From contig JAEZHO010000045.1 of assembly GCA_023416545.1 (NCBI GenBank), positions 1 to 19,352 of the forward strand: a DNA stretch of 19,352 nucleotides. The letters run 5' to 3'. Under the pieces are notes generated by a model, which saw nothing but the letters and a program-made list of their open reading frames with translations, did no database searches and was not told the origin of the DNA. Position numbers and translations under genes: made by a program. The DNA is from Pseudomonadota bacterium. Its GTDB lineage: Bacteria > Pseudomonadota > Alphaproteobacteria > Rhizobiales > Rhizobiaceae. Positions 13,261-19,352 of this stretch are shown in pieces; the stretch's first letter is position 1; every line of letters begins with the position of its first letter.

Positions 13261-14061
13261 CTATCGGGTGGGAACGGGCCGGTTGGCCACTTCGAGCAGG
13301 GCCTTCTGGATGTGCTCGTTGCCCGCGACGATATTGCGTTCGCCGAACATGTCGGTTCCGCCCTTCATGTCGCTGATGAAGCCGCCCGCCTCGCGGATCA
13401 GCACGAGGCCCGCCGCGACGTCCCACGGTGCAAGCTCGGCCTCCCAGAAGCCGTCCAGCCGTCCGGCCGCAACATAGGCGAGATCGAGCGATGCCGCGCC
13501 CATGCGGCGGATGCCGGCCACTTCGCCCATCACGTGGCGAAGCTCGACCAGGAACTTGCCGTGGTTGCCGCGCCCGAGATGGGGAACGCCGCAGCCGATC
13601 ACGCAGTCGGAGAGGACGCGGCGTGCCGCGACCCGCAGCCGGCGGTCGTTCAGGAACGCGCCGCCGCCCTTTTCGGCCGTGTAGAGTTCGTCGGTCGCCG
13701 GGTTGAAGACGACGCCGGCGACGATGTCGCCGTTGCGCTCCAGCGCGATGGAGACCGCGAACTGCGGAATGCCGTGCAGGAAGTTCGTCGTGCCGTCGAG
13801 CGGATCGACGATCCAGCGATGGGCGCCGTCGGTGCCCTGGATCTCTTCGCTTTCCTCGCCCAGGAAGCCGTAGGTCGGCCGCGCCTTGAGCAGCTCCTCC
13901 CGCACGATCTTCTCGGCCTTCAGGTCCGCCTGCGAAACGAAGTCGCTCGGTCCCTTGACCGAGACCTGCAGGTTCTGCACCTCGCCGAAATCGCGCGACA
14001 GCGACTTGCCGGCCTTGAGGGCGGCCTGAACCATGACGTTGAGAAGGGCGGAACGTGCCAT
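13261..14061 (-). CDS. suhB: Inositol monophosphatase family protein (SuhB-like)
   Basis: A Mg2+-dependent phosphatase of the inositol-1-phosphatase fold, acting in the cytoplasm. In bacteria, members hydrolyse inositol 1-phosphate or related sugar phosphates, and SuhB of E. coli also binds the transcription machinery. The 266-residue product has normal length and all metal ligands: Glu69/Glu70 in FLGEESEE, Asp86 and Asp89 in IVDPLDGTTNF, and Asp214 in APWDVAAG. ATG 14061 is preceded by AAGGA on the minus strand. It is followed after 106 bases by the motor operon on the same strand with no clear terminator, so read-through is possible. It is divergent from the DUF1648 gene. A weak TACATT -10-like element lies in the 199-base gap between them. 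Confidence 0.92.
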   Translation of the reverse strand: MARSALLNVMVQAALKAGKSLSRDFGEVQNLQVSVKGPSDFVSQADLKAEKIVREELLKARPTYGFLGEESEEIQGTDGAHRWIVDPLDGTTNFLHGIPQFAVSIALERNGDIVAGVVFNPATDELYTAEKGGGAFLNDRRLRVAARRVLSDCVIGCGVPHLGRGNHGKFLVELRHVMGEVAGIRRMGAASLDLAYVAAGRLDGFWEAELAPWDVAAGLVLIREAGGFISDMKGGTDMFGERNIVAGNEHIQKALLEVANRPVPTR

Positions 14062-14260
14062 GCGGGAAGGTCCTTGGATTGCGGAAGCCTGTCCCGCATG
14101 TGAGGTGCCGCGGGACGCGTTGTACAGGCAATGTAGTGATCGGCGGGTTCAAGACCACAAAAACGAGGGAAATTCAAGTCGCGCAAGCCGCCTGCCCTTG
14201 CGACGATTCGCGCTGCCGCTATGGATGGCACCGGTTGGCCCGCACGTGCCGGAGAGACGG

Positions 14261-14599
14261 ATGAAGAATACCCTGCCCCTGACGACGAGCGCCGTTCTCC
14301 TGACGGCGATGGCGGCCGCATCCCTGGTGGCGTGGTCTATCCTCGGATCGGAGGTCGACCTGGCGGTCCACTTCAAACTCGACGGCACGCCCACCCGCTA
14401 TGCGCGGGCGCCCTTCGCGCTGTCGATCGTGCCGCTCGCGGCAGCCTTCGCCACGCTCATCTTCGCGCTCACGCCGCGTTTCGATCCCAAGGCTTCGGCA
14501 TCCCCGCGGCTCTACAGGGGGCTCTGGCTCCTCGTCATCGTGGTGCTTGCGGCCGGACACACGCTGATCGTCTGGCATGCGCTGGCAACCGCCCGCTGA
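14261..14599 (+). CDS. DUF1648 small membrane protein
   Basis: A 112-residue integral membrane protein with three hydrophobic segments (about residues 8-25, 45-66, 85-105). Between the first two is the motif DLAVHFKLDGTPTRY, the conserved extracytoplasmic signature of DUF1648, a domain also found in SdpI-type immunity and signal-transduction proteins. Only this module is present, without the rest of SdpI, so a role in immunity is not implied. ATG 14261 has GGAG at 14251-14254, 6 bases upstream. The frame is open back to 14033, but that part overlaps the suhB start region and lacks family similarity. It converges on the Sel1-repeat gene, with its stop codon directly abutting that gene's stop. 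Function unknown. Confidence 0.8.
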   Translation: MKNTLPLTTSAVLLTAMAAASLVAWSILGSEVDLAVHFKLDGTPTRYARAPFALSIVPLAAAFATLIFALTPRFDPKASASPRLYRGLWLLVIVVLAAGHTLIVWHALATAR

Positions 14600-15718
14600 T
14601 CAGCTTCGGCGGAAGCGGTTGGCGGCGTCGATCGCCTTCTTCTGCTGCGCCTCGTCGATGCCGAGGTAGAAATCCTCAAGCTCCGGATCGGCAAGGCCGG
14701 CGCGCCGGGAAAGCACGTACCACTTGGCCGCCTCAACCGGATCGGGGCGGGTGCCGAGCGCGTTGATATAGAGATGCGCAAGCTTGTTCTGCGCCACGAC
14801 ATTGCCACGAAGGGCGGCGATCCGCATCCACTGGAACCCGCGGTCGAGGTCGCGTTCGCCGCCGACCCCGTTCACCAGCCAGAGGCCGAGATCGAGCTGC
14901 GCCGTGTCGTAGCCGGAGTTTGCGGCGCGCATCAGCCACCGGCGCGCCAGGGCCTTCTTCTCCTTGGGCAGGTCGCCAAGTGTCACGTAGAGCTGGGCGA
15001 CGGCATATTGCGCGTCCGCCAGCCCCTGCTCGGCCGCCTTCTCGTAGAAGGGCAGCGCGAGCTTCAGGCCCTTTTCGCCGGGATTGTCGGAGACGAGGAT
15101 CTGCGCCCAGTTGAACTGCGCAGAGGAATTTCCGGCCTCCGCCGCCTTGCGCATGTAGTCGTCGGCCTTCGCCTTGTCGCGCGCCACGTGACGGCCCGTC
15201 ATGAGCATCAGCGCGTATTCGAACATCGCTGCCGGATCGCCGCGCTCGGCGGCCTGGCCGTACCAGAAGGCCGCCGTCTTCGGGTCGCGCTTGATGCCGA
15301 GCCCCCTGGACATCATCTCCGCGACCAGCGTCTGCGCCGCCGCATCCCCGGCTTCCGCCCGCGGCAGGGCTTCGGCGAGCGCGGTAACGTAGAGGCCGCG
15401 CTGGAAGGCGCCGTATGCGTTGTCGACCGGTCCTTCGTACGGCTTGTCGTCCGGGAGCGCCGGAAGGGTGGCCCCCATCCGCTGGTAGAGCCCCACCCCG
15501 CCGGAAGGCACGATCCCGTCAGGCTGCTCGCCTGCGTCGCCTTCCCCCACCCGACCCTTCTTGATCGGCTGGGCATCGGCATCGAGGGATCGGGTCACCG
15601 CCCGCGGCGGCTGCTGGGCGGCGGCATCGGAGGTCGGCAGGGCCGCGGCGGTTGTCCCGGCGACGACCATAAGTCTGACAAGAACATTTGATATTGGAAA
15701 CGGGCGCATGCCGTTCAT
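14600..15718 (-). CDS. Secreted or periplasmic Sel1-repeat protein
   Basis: A 372-residue protein. The N-terminus has a signal-peptide shape: positive residues, a hydrophobic core VLVRLMVVAGTTAAAL, and a likely AAA cleavage region near residue 34. A low-complexity linker follows. From about 115 there are roughly six Sel1-like repeats of about 36 residues, each ending in patterns such as AAERG, AAEAG and AAEQG. Such repeats form an alpha-solenoid for protein binding. Rhizobial Sel1 proteins include the periplasmic regulator ExoR, but this one is longer and I do not equate them. The start overlaps the stop of the ThiE-like gene (TGATG), so the two are probably translationally coupled; ATG 15709 is an alternative. 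Partner and role are unknown. Confidence 0.83.
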   Translation of the reverse strand: MNGMRPFPISNVLVRLMVVAGTTAAALPTSDAAAQQPPRAVTRSLDADAQPIKKGRVGEGDAGEQPDGIVPSGGVGLYQRMGATLPALPDDKPYEGPVDNAYGAFQRGLYVTALAEALPRAEAGDAAAQTLVAEMMSRGLGIKRDPKTAAFWYGQAAERGDPAAMFEYALMLMTGRHVARDKAKADDYMRKAAEAGNSSAQFNWAQILVSDNPGEKGLKLALPFYEKAAEQGLADAQYAVAQLYVTLGDLPKEKKALARRWLMRAANSGYDTAQLDLGLWLVNGVGGERDLDRGFQWMRIAALRGNVVAQNKLAHLYINALGTRPDPVEAAKWYVLSRRAGLADPELEDFYLGIDEAQQKKAIDAANRFRRS

Positions 15719-16371
15719 CAAGCGTTAAACCGTGGCGCTTTTTCGTCGAGAAGCCGGTTGGCTTCGGCAACCTGCCGTTCCGGGGCTTCCGGGCCGGCGA
15801 ATACGGCGTCCCGCAGCGCCACGAACTCCGCGCCGGTCTCAGCCACGGCGACCACGGAGGTAACGTCGTTGCCGCCCATGACGACGCAGGGGATTTCCAC
15901 CATCGACGCCCACCACTCGCCGAGCGCGAGGTTCTTCGGATGCGGCTCCGGCTTGATGTCGCCGTCCACCTTGCCGAAGAAGATGTAGTCGGGCTGCACC
16001 TCGCCGATCTCCAGCGCCGTGTGGCGTTCGGAGACGCCGCCGGCGCCGACGATCATCTTCGGCGTGAACTTCACGATCGCGTCCTCGATCTCCTCGCGCT
16101 TCCCCGCGATATGCAGGCCGTCGGCCTTGGCCCGTCCGGCGACGCGACTGTCGCCCGCCACCAGGGCGGCTGCTCCCGCCTCCTGGATGATTGGCACCAC
16201 CGTCTCGGCAAGGACCTGGAACTGCTGGTCGTTGCGGTCGTACTGGGGAATGATGACGGTTGCCACGTCCCCGCCGGCAAGTGCCGACCGGAGCTGGTCC
16301 GACATGGCCTGCACGTCGTCCTCGGCGGGAAGGATCAGGACGAGGCGGCAGCGGTTCTCGACGTCGGTCAT
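15718..16371 (-). CDS. thiE: ThiE-like protein (annotated thiamine phosphate synthase family), divergent
   Basis: A 217-residue protein with the TIM-barrel pattern of ThiE, which joins the thiazole and pyrimidine halves of thiamine. Recognisable parts are ADGLHIAG (about 83-90), IVGAGGVSERHTALEIGE (107-124), DYIFFG (128-133) and VVMGGN (163-168). The usual catalytic signatures are missing or changed: the QLREK strand is VIIPQYD (39-45), the HLGQ.D segment lacks Gln and Asp, and GPVFPT..K is GKVDGDIK (133-140). It may be a paralogue with another role. ATG 16371 has CAGGA upstream. A possible promoter is TTGATC-N17-TATCGA (16455-16427, minus strand). I see no TPP riboswitch motif before the gene. 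It is coupled to a Sel1-repeat gene and not to other thiamine genes. Confidence 0.75.
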   Translation of the reverse strand: MTDVENRCRLVLILPAEDDVQAMSDQLRSALAGGDVATVIIPQYDRNDQQFQVLAETVVPIIQEAGAAALVAGDSRVAGRAKADGLHIAGKREEIEDAIVKFTPKMIVGAGGVSERHTALEIGEVQPDYIFFGKVDGDIKPEPHPKNLALGEWWASMVEIPCVVMGGNDVTSVVAVAETGAEFVALRDAVFAGPEAPERQVAEANRLLDEKAPRFNA

Positions 16372-16464
16372 GGTATTTCCTGTACCGCGAAAGTGTGGGA
16401 CGAGTAGCTTCTCGCCTTTCCCCCGTTCGATAGACCGGACCGATATCAGGATCAACCGTCTGCG

Positions 16465-17226
16465 ATGACTCTCGATCTCACCTTCTTCCTGGCCGCCATA
16501 CCGGCCGTGCTGCTCGTCGGCCTGTCCAAGGGCGGCTTCGGCGGCGCCTTCGCGCTGATGGGCGTGCCGCTTCTCGCACTCGTGGTCGATCCGCTGCAGG
16601 CGGCGGCGATCTTCCTTCCGATCCTCATCGTCATGGACATCGTGGCGCTCTGGGCGTGGCGCAACCACAATGACCGGCGCACGCTGCTGATACTCCTGCC
16701 GGGCGCGATCGTCGGGATCGCGCTCGGCTGGGCGACCTCCGCCTATGTGTCCCAGGACGCGCTGAAATTCGTGATCGCCGTCTCGACCATCCTCTTTGCC
16801 GCCCGCTATTTTTATCAGGAATGGTGGACGGGTGGCGCAAGCGAGGCTCCGCCGCAGCCGCACCGCCCGGTCCCGGCAACCTTCTGGGGCACGCTTTCCG
16901 GCTATGCCAGCTTCGTCGCCCATGCGGGCGGCCCGCCCTTCCAGATCTATACCCTGCCGCTCAAGCTCGACCCGAAACCCTATACCGGCGCCAGCGTGCG
17001 GTTCTTCGCGCTGGTGAACGCGATCAAGCTTATCCCCTATTTCGCGCTCGGCGCCCTCGACACCGAAAACCTCGTCGCCTCGGCGACCCTCTTTCCCGTC
17101 GCCATGGTGGCGACCATGCTCGGCGCCTGGATCATCCGCCACCTGAAGACGGAAGTATTCTATCCGCTGACCTACGGCCTTGCGCTGGTGACCGGGCTGA
17201 AGCTCCTGTGGGATGCTCTGGCCTGA
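16465..17226 (+). CDS. TauE/SafE family permease
   Basis: A 253-residue inner-membrane protein with about eight hydrophobic segments, in the range of TauE/SafE (DUF81) permeases, which are linked to export of sulfite, sulfoacetate or other small anions. Family signatures are LLVGLSKGGFGG (about 16-27) at the first helix and SFVAHAGGPPFQIY (about 151-164) at the start of the second half, the two-fold repeat hallmark. ATG 16465 has AGGA at 16449-16452, about 12 bases upstream, a loose spacing. It is divergent from the ThiE-like gene (93-base gap) and followed by an ArsR-type regulator gene on the same strand. The substrate is not evident. Confidence 0.88.
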   Translation: MTLDLTFFLAAIPAVLLVGLSKGGFGGAFALMGVPLLALVVDPLQAAAIFLPILIVMDIVALWAWRNHNDRRTLLILLPGAIVGIALGWATSAYVSQDALKFVIAVSTILFAARYFYQEWWTGGASEAPPQPHRPVPATFWGTLSGYASFVAHAGGPPFQIYTLPLKLDPKPYTGASVRFFALVNAIKLIPYFALGALDTENLVASATLFPVAMVATMLGAWIIRHLKTEVFYPLTYGLALVTGLKLLWDALA

Positions 17227-17314
17227 GCGCCCTTCGCAAGCCCCGGCCCTGCCCCCCTTGCTGCGCCGCACAAACAGGATTGTCACCCTGCAAGACTTGG
17301 GCTAGCTTTCGCCC

Positions 17315-17575
17315 ATGACGAGCACGGACCCTTTCGCTGCTATCGCCGATCCGAACCGGCGCCACCTGCTGGAGGAGCTTCGTCGTGCACCAAGGACCGT
17401 CGGCGAGCTTGCGCACGGCCTGCCGATCAGCCGGCCGGCCGTATCGCAGCACCTCAAGGCCCTGCTCGACTGCAATCTGGTGATGGTGAATGTCGCGGGA
17501 ACGCGGCGGGTCTATTCGATCAACAACAGCGGGTTCGACAGGTTGAACCTATGGCTGGACCAGTTCTGGTCGTGA
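17315..17575 (+). CDS. Short ArsR-family winged-helix regulator
   Basis: An 86-residue protein that is almost only a winged helix-turn-helix domain: FAAIADPNRRHLLEEL (first helices), ELAHGLPISRPAVSQHLKAL (HTH, about 31-50), and the wing VMVNVAGTRRVYSI. This matches ArsR/SmtB-type repressors. There is no CxC metal motif and only one cysteine (in LLDCNLV), so metal sensing is not supported. Its role may be to control the TauE/SafE gene 88 bases upstream or itself. No ribosome site precedes ATG 17315. A TTGTCA (17280-17285) and TAGCTT (17303-17308) spaced 17 bases would place the RNA start at or next to the ATG, so a leaderless message is possible. It is shorter than most ArsR proteins (about 95-120 residues). 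Confidence 0.83.
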   Translation: MTSTDPFAAIADPNRRHLLEELRRAPRTVGELAHGLPISRPAVSQHLKALLDCNLVMVNVAGTRRVYSINNSGFDRLNLWLDQFWS

Positions 17576-17675
17576 CCGTCGATAAGCCACGACCAGAGGC
17601 TTGTGGATGGTTTCATTGCCGCCTTGGAGGCCCCCTTGGGACGGGCGCCGGCGGCCCGATATTCTCCTTAGAGGG

Positions 17676-17852
17676 TTAGTGGCGCGTCGACGCCTTCAGA
17701 CGTTGCAATTCGTCCTTGAGACGAAGCTTGCGGCGCTTGAGCTCTGCGATCTCGCGATCATCCGCAGAGGGGGACGCAAGAACGCTCTGGAGCTCCTCTT
17801 CGAGAGCACCATGCTTCTTTTCAAGCGATGCAATATGAGCCTGAATGGTCAT
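17676..17852 (-). CDS. DUF465 (YdcH-like) small coiled-coil protein, first copy
   Basis: A 58-residue protein that is essentially one amphipathic helical hairpin: IASLEKKHGALEEELQ, then IAELKRRKLRLKDELQRL. This matches DUF465, a family of short proteins common in alphaproteobacteria with no settled function. ATG 17852 is supported by a near-perfect AAGGAGGA on the minus strand (17868-17861), 8 bases before it; the frame open to 17888 would start upstream of that site. It is divergent from a second DUF465 gene across a 232-base gap. The 100 bases between its stop and the ArsR-type gene hold no clear terminator for either strand. Confidence 0.88.
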   Translation of the reverse strand: MTIQAHIASLEKKHGALEEELQSVLASPSADDREIAELKRRKLRLKDELQRLKASTRH

Positions 17853-17930
17853 GCGGCATATCCTCCTTGCGCAACCTGCCCCGGCCATCCCAGCGAGCCG
17901 GAGGCTTCTCGTTTACGAAGAAACTGTGAC

Positions 17931-17948
17931 ACGAACGGCGCCGTTTGT
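17931..17948. repeat. 18-bp near-perfect palindrome between the DUF465 genes
   Basis: ACGAACGGC is followed directly by GCCGTTTGT, its reverse complement with one mismatch. It lies about 80 bases upstream of the minus-strand DUF465 start and 137 upstream of the plus-strand one. It could be an operator; no promoter hexamers are clear next to it. Confidence 0.35.
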
Positions 17949-18036
17949 CGAAGGTGAAAACGTGGTTTGAGCGCGGCAAATTGGTGGCAGGCTGTAACTT
18001 CCAGTTAATGGCGATTGGTGCTAGGAGCTTGCGCAC

Positions 18037-18048
18037 ATTGCCGGCAAT
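18037..18048. repeat. 12-bp perfect palindrome before the second DUF465 gene
   Basis: ATTGCC is followed directly by GGCAAT. It sits 37 bases before the start of the second DUF465 gene, where a promoter or leader would be expected. Short palindromes of this size can arise by chance, so support for function is weak. Confidence 0.25.
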
Positions 18049-18084
18049 CGGGCACAGGTTGCGAGTTGAATGGGGACAGTGGAA

Positions 18085-18288
18085 ATGGCGGACCAGGAAC
18101 AGGCGGATATTCGGCTGGCGCTTGCAAGGCTTCGTCAGGAGCACGAGGATTACGACGCCGCAATCAACGCAATGATCCAGGTCGGCAGCGACGCGCTGCG
18201 CATCCAGCGCATGAAGAAGAAGAAGCTGGCCATCAAGGACAAGATCACCCAGATGGAAGACCAGATCCTGCCCGACATCATCGCCTGA
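18085..18288 (+). CDS. DUF465 (YdcH-like) small coiled-coil protein, second copy
   Basis: A 67-residue protein starting MADQEQADIRLALARLRQEH. It has two helices: LALARLRQEHEDYDAAINAM and the very basic IQRMKKKKLAIKDKITQMED, and ends LPDIIA. This is the DUF465 pattern and differs from the first copy by a longer N-terminal helix and the KKKK cluster. ATG 18085 is preferred because GGGGA (18072-18076) lies 8 bases upstream; ATG 18070 is in frame and would overlap that site. It ends 13 bases before purE, whose ribosome site GAGGAGGA begins at this gene's stop codon, so it is very probably co-transcribed with purEK. Function unknown. Confidence 0.88.
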   Translation: MADQEQADIRLALARLRQEHEDYDAAINAMIQVGSDALRIQRMKKKKLAIKDKITQMEDQILPDIIA

Positions 18289-18301
18289 GGAGGATAGACG
18301 G

Positions 18302-18799
18302 ATGACCTCCGAACGACCCGCAGTCGCCATCATCATGGGAAGCCAGTCCGACTGGGAAACCATGAAGAACGCCGCCGACATGCTCGACGCACTCGACATC
18401 GGCTACGAGGCGAGAATCGTCTCAGCCCATCGCACCCCCGACCGACTCGTCAGTTTCGCCAAGGGCGCCCGCGACGAGGGCTTCAAGGTGATCATCGCCG
18501 GAGCCGGCGGAGCGGCGCACCTGCCGGGCATGACCGCGGCGATGACGCCCCTGCCCGTCTTCGGCGTTCCCGTGCAGTCCAAGGCCCTTTCCGGACAGGA
18601 CAGCTTGCTCTCGATCGTCCAGATGCCGGCCGGGATCCCTGTGGGAACGCTTGCGATCGGGCGCGCCGGCGCAGTCAACGCCGCGCTGCTGGCAGCCGCC
18701 GTCCTCGCGCTCGGCGACGAGGATCTGGCCGATCGGCTCGACGAGTGGCGCGCCGACCAGGCCGCAAGCGTCGCCGAATACCCCATGGACCAGGGCTGA
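18302..18799 (+). CDS. purE: N5-carboxyaminoimidazole ribonucleotide mutase
   Basis: PurE converts N5-CAIR to CAIR in purine synthesis, forming an octamer in the cytoplasm. The 165-residue product is class I: IIMGSQSDWETM (about 10-21) binds the phosphate, SAHRTPDR (about 41-48) carries the catalytic His, and AGAGGAAHLPGM and PVQSKALSGQDSLLSIVQMP complete the active site. Ribosome site GAGGAGGA lies about 7 bases before ATG 18302. The purK start overlaps its stop by one base (TGATG), which suits a pathway where PurK supplies its unstable substrate. No PurR-like operator was noticed upstream; the promoter is probably before the second DUF465 gene. Confidence 0.96.
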   Translation: MTSERPAVAIIMGSQSDWETMKNAADMLDALDIGYEARIVSAHRTPDRLVSFAKGARDEGFKVIIAGAGGAAHLPGMTAAMTPLPVFGVPVQSKALSGQDSLLSIVQMPAGIPVGTLAIGRAGAVNAALLAAAVLALGDEDLADRLDEWRADQAASVAEYPMDQG

Positions 18800-19352
18800 T
18801 GAGCGTCACCACGATCGGGATCATCGGCGGCGGGCAGCTCGGCCGGATGCTTGCCATGGCCGCCGCCCGCCTCAACTTCCACATCGTCGTCCTGGAGCCG
18901 CAGTCCGACTGCCCGGCCGCCCAGGTCGCCAGCGAGCAGATCGTCGCCCCCTATGACGATCCGGACGCGCTCGACGCGCTTGCCCGCGCCTGCCAGATCG
19001 TCACCTACGAATTCGAGAACGTACCGGTCTCGGCGGCGGAGAGACTGATGCGGTCCGTGCCGGTCTATCCGCCCCCGAGGGCGCTCGAAGTCGCCCAGGA
19101 CCGACTCACCGAAAAACGCTTCCTCAACGGCTGCGGAATCGCCACGGCCGAGTTCCGCGCCGTCGACAGCCAGGACGACCTGGAGCATGCGCTCGCGGAA
19201 TTCGGCGGACGCGGTGTCCTCAAGACCCGCCGCCTCGGCTACGACGGCAAGGGCCAGAGGCTCTTCCGCGATCCGCAGCACGATCCCGCCGGCACGTTCG
19301 ATTCGCTTGGCCGGGTGCCGCTGATTCTCGAAAGCCTGGTGGAGTTCGAGCG
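18799..19352 (+). CDS. purK: 5-(carboxyamino)imidazole ribonucleotide synthase, N-terminal part (3' end outside window)
   Basis: PurK is the ATP-grasp enzyme that joins bicarbonate and AIR to give N5-CAIR for PurE. The window ends after 184 codons, with no stop. The N-terminal Rossmann-like motif IGIIGGGQLGRML (about 6-18) is followed by IVTYEFENVP and ALEVAQDRLTEKRFL, and then the ATP-grasp motif VLKTRRLGYDGKGQ. These are all strong PurK signatures. ATG 18799 overlaps the purE stop by one base, so translation is coupled. Confidence 0.96.
   Translation, partial: MSVTTIGIIGGGQLGRMLAMAAARLNFHIVVLEPQSDCPAAQVASEQIVAPYDDPDALDALARACQIVTYEFENVPVSAAERLMRSVPVYPPPRALEVAQDRLTEKRFLNGCGIATAEFRAVDSQDDLEHALAEFGGRGVLKTRRLGYDGKGQRLFRDPQHDPAGTFDSLGRVPLILESLVEFE

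Noticed and set aside
14062..14260. suhB-type RNA motif (Corbino et al. class) upstream of the suhB gene
   Set aside because: The name suggested looking, but I saw no convincing structured element or terminator in the 199-base gap, only a weak TACATT promoter-like hexamer.
16372..16464. TPP riboswitch upstream of the ThiE-like gene
   Set aside because: I looked for the THI-box cores (CUGAGA and the ACCUGA-type helix) on the minus strand and did not find them; the leader is short.
15718..17286. 522-residue minus-strand frame extending the ThiE-like gene under the TauE/SafE gene
   Set aside because: The extension is antisense to a clear permease gene, has shadow-like Glu/Arg/Asp-rich composition, and the ribosome site is at 16371.
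17601..17957. 118-residue plus-strand frame opposite the first DUF465 gene
   Set aside because: Antisense to a well-supported small gene with a near-perfect ribosome site; no recognisable domain.

Overview
The window is GC-rich (I judge well above 60%), densely coded alphaproteobacterial chromosome, most likely from the Rhizobiales and probably Rhizobiaceae (Sinorhizobium/Ensifer, Rhizobium, Shinella or relatives). The evidence is the tkt-gap-(antiporter)-pgk-fba order, an RcdA (DUF1465) gene preceded by CtrA-type TTAA-N7-TTAA boxes, a DUF1192 gene, two small DUF465 genes beside purEK, and a zinc-free L31 protein. No tRNA, rRNA, insertion sequence, prophage, CRISPR array or other clear mark of horizontal transfer was seen; this looks like core chromosome. 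The window opens inside tkt and closes inside purK.

Positions 1-6021 form a central carbon cluster: transketolase (3' part), NAD-dependent GAPDH, an NhaP2-type K+/H+ antiporter, phosphoglycerate kinase and a class I fructose-bisphosphate aldolase. The leader of the aldolase gene has an AT-rich stretch with two LacI-family-like operators. Next come a 53-residue membrane protein on the minus strand and an MFS permease whose stop overlaps the start of a DUF1192 gene.

Positions 7913-8760 are the most interesting part. A 337-base gap before rcdA holds two perfect CtrA full sites. The first sits at the -35 position of a TATGAT -10 element and would drive a structured RNA of about 100 nt that ends at a strong intrinsic terminator. 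The second lies in the rcdA promoter region. RcdA helps deliver CtrA to ClpXP in Caulobacter, so this would be a CtrA feedback locus with a candidate small RNA embedded in it.

Positions 8780-14060 hold rpmE (minus), an MsbA-type ABC exporter (plus), and convergently a two-gene ion-driven motor operon (MotA/TolQ-like plus MotB/OmpA-like, minus). The motor operon is not linked to flagellar, Tol-Pal or Zorya genes. A suhB-type inositol monophosphatase follows. A perfect hairpin covers the Shine-Dalgarno region of the motor operon.

Positions 14261-19352 hold a DUF1648 membrane protein, an overlapping pair on the minus strand (a ThiE-like protein lacking most ThiE catalytic signatures, then a secreted Sel1-repeat protein), a TauE/SafE permease, a short ArsR-type regulator, two divergent DUF465 proteins, and purE-purK, the first steps of carboxylation in purine synthesis.
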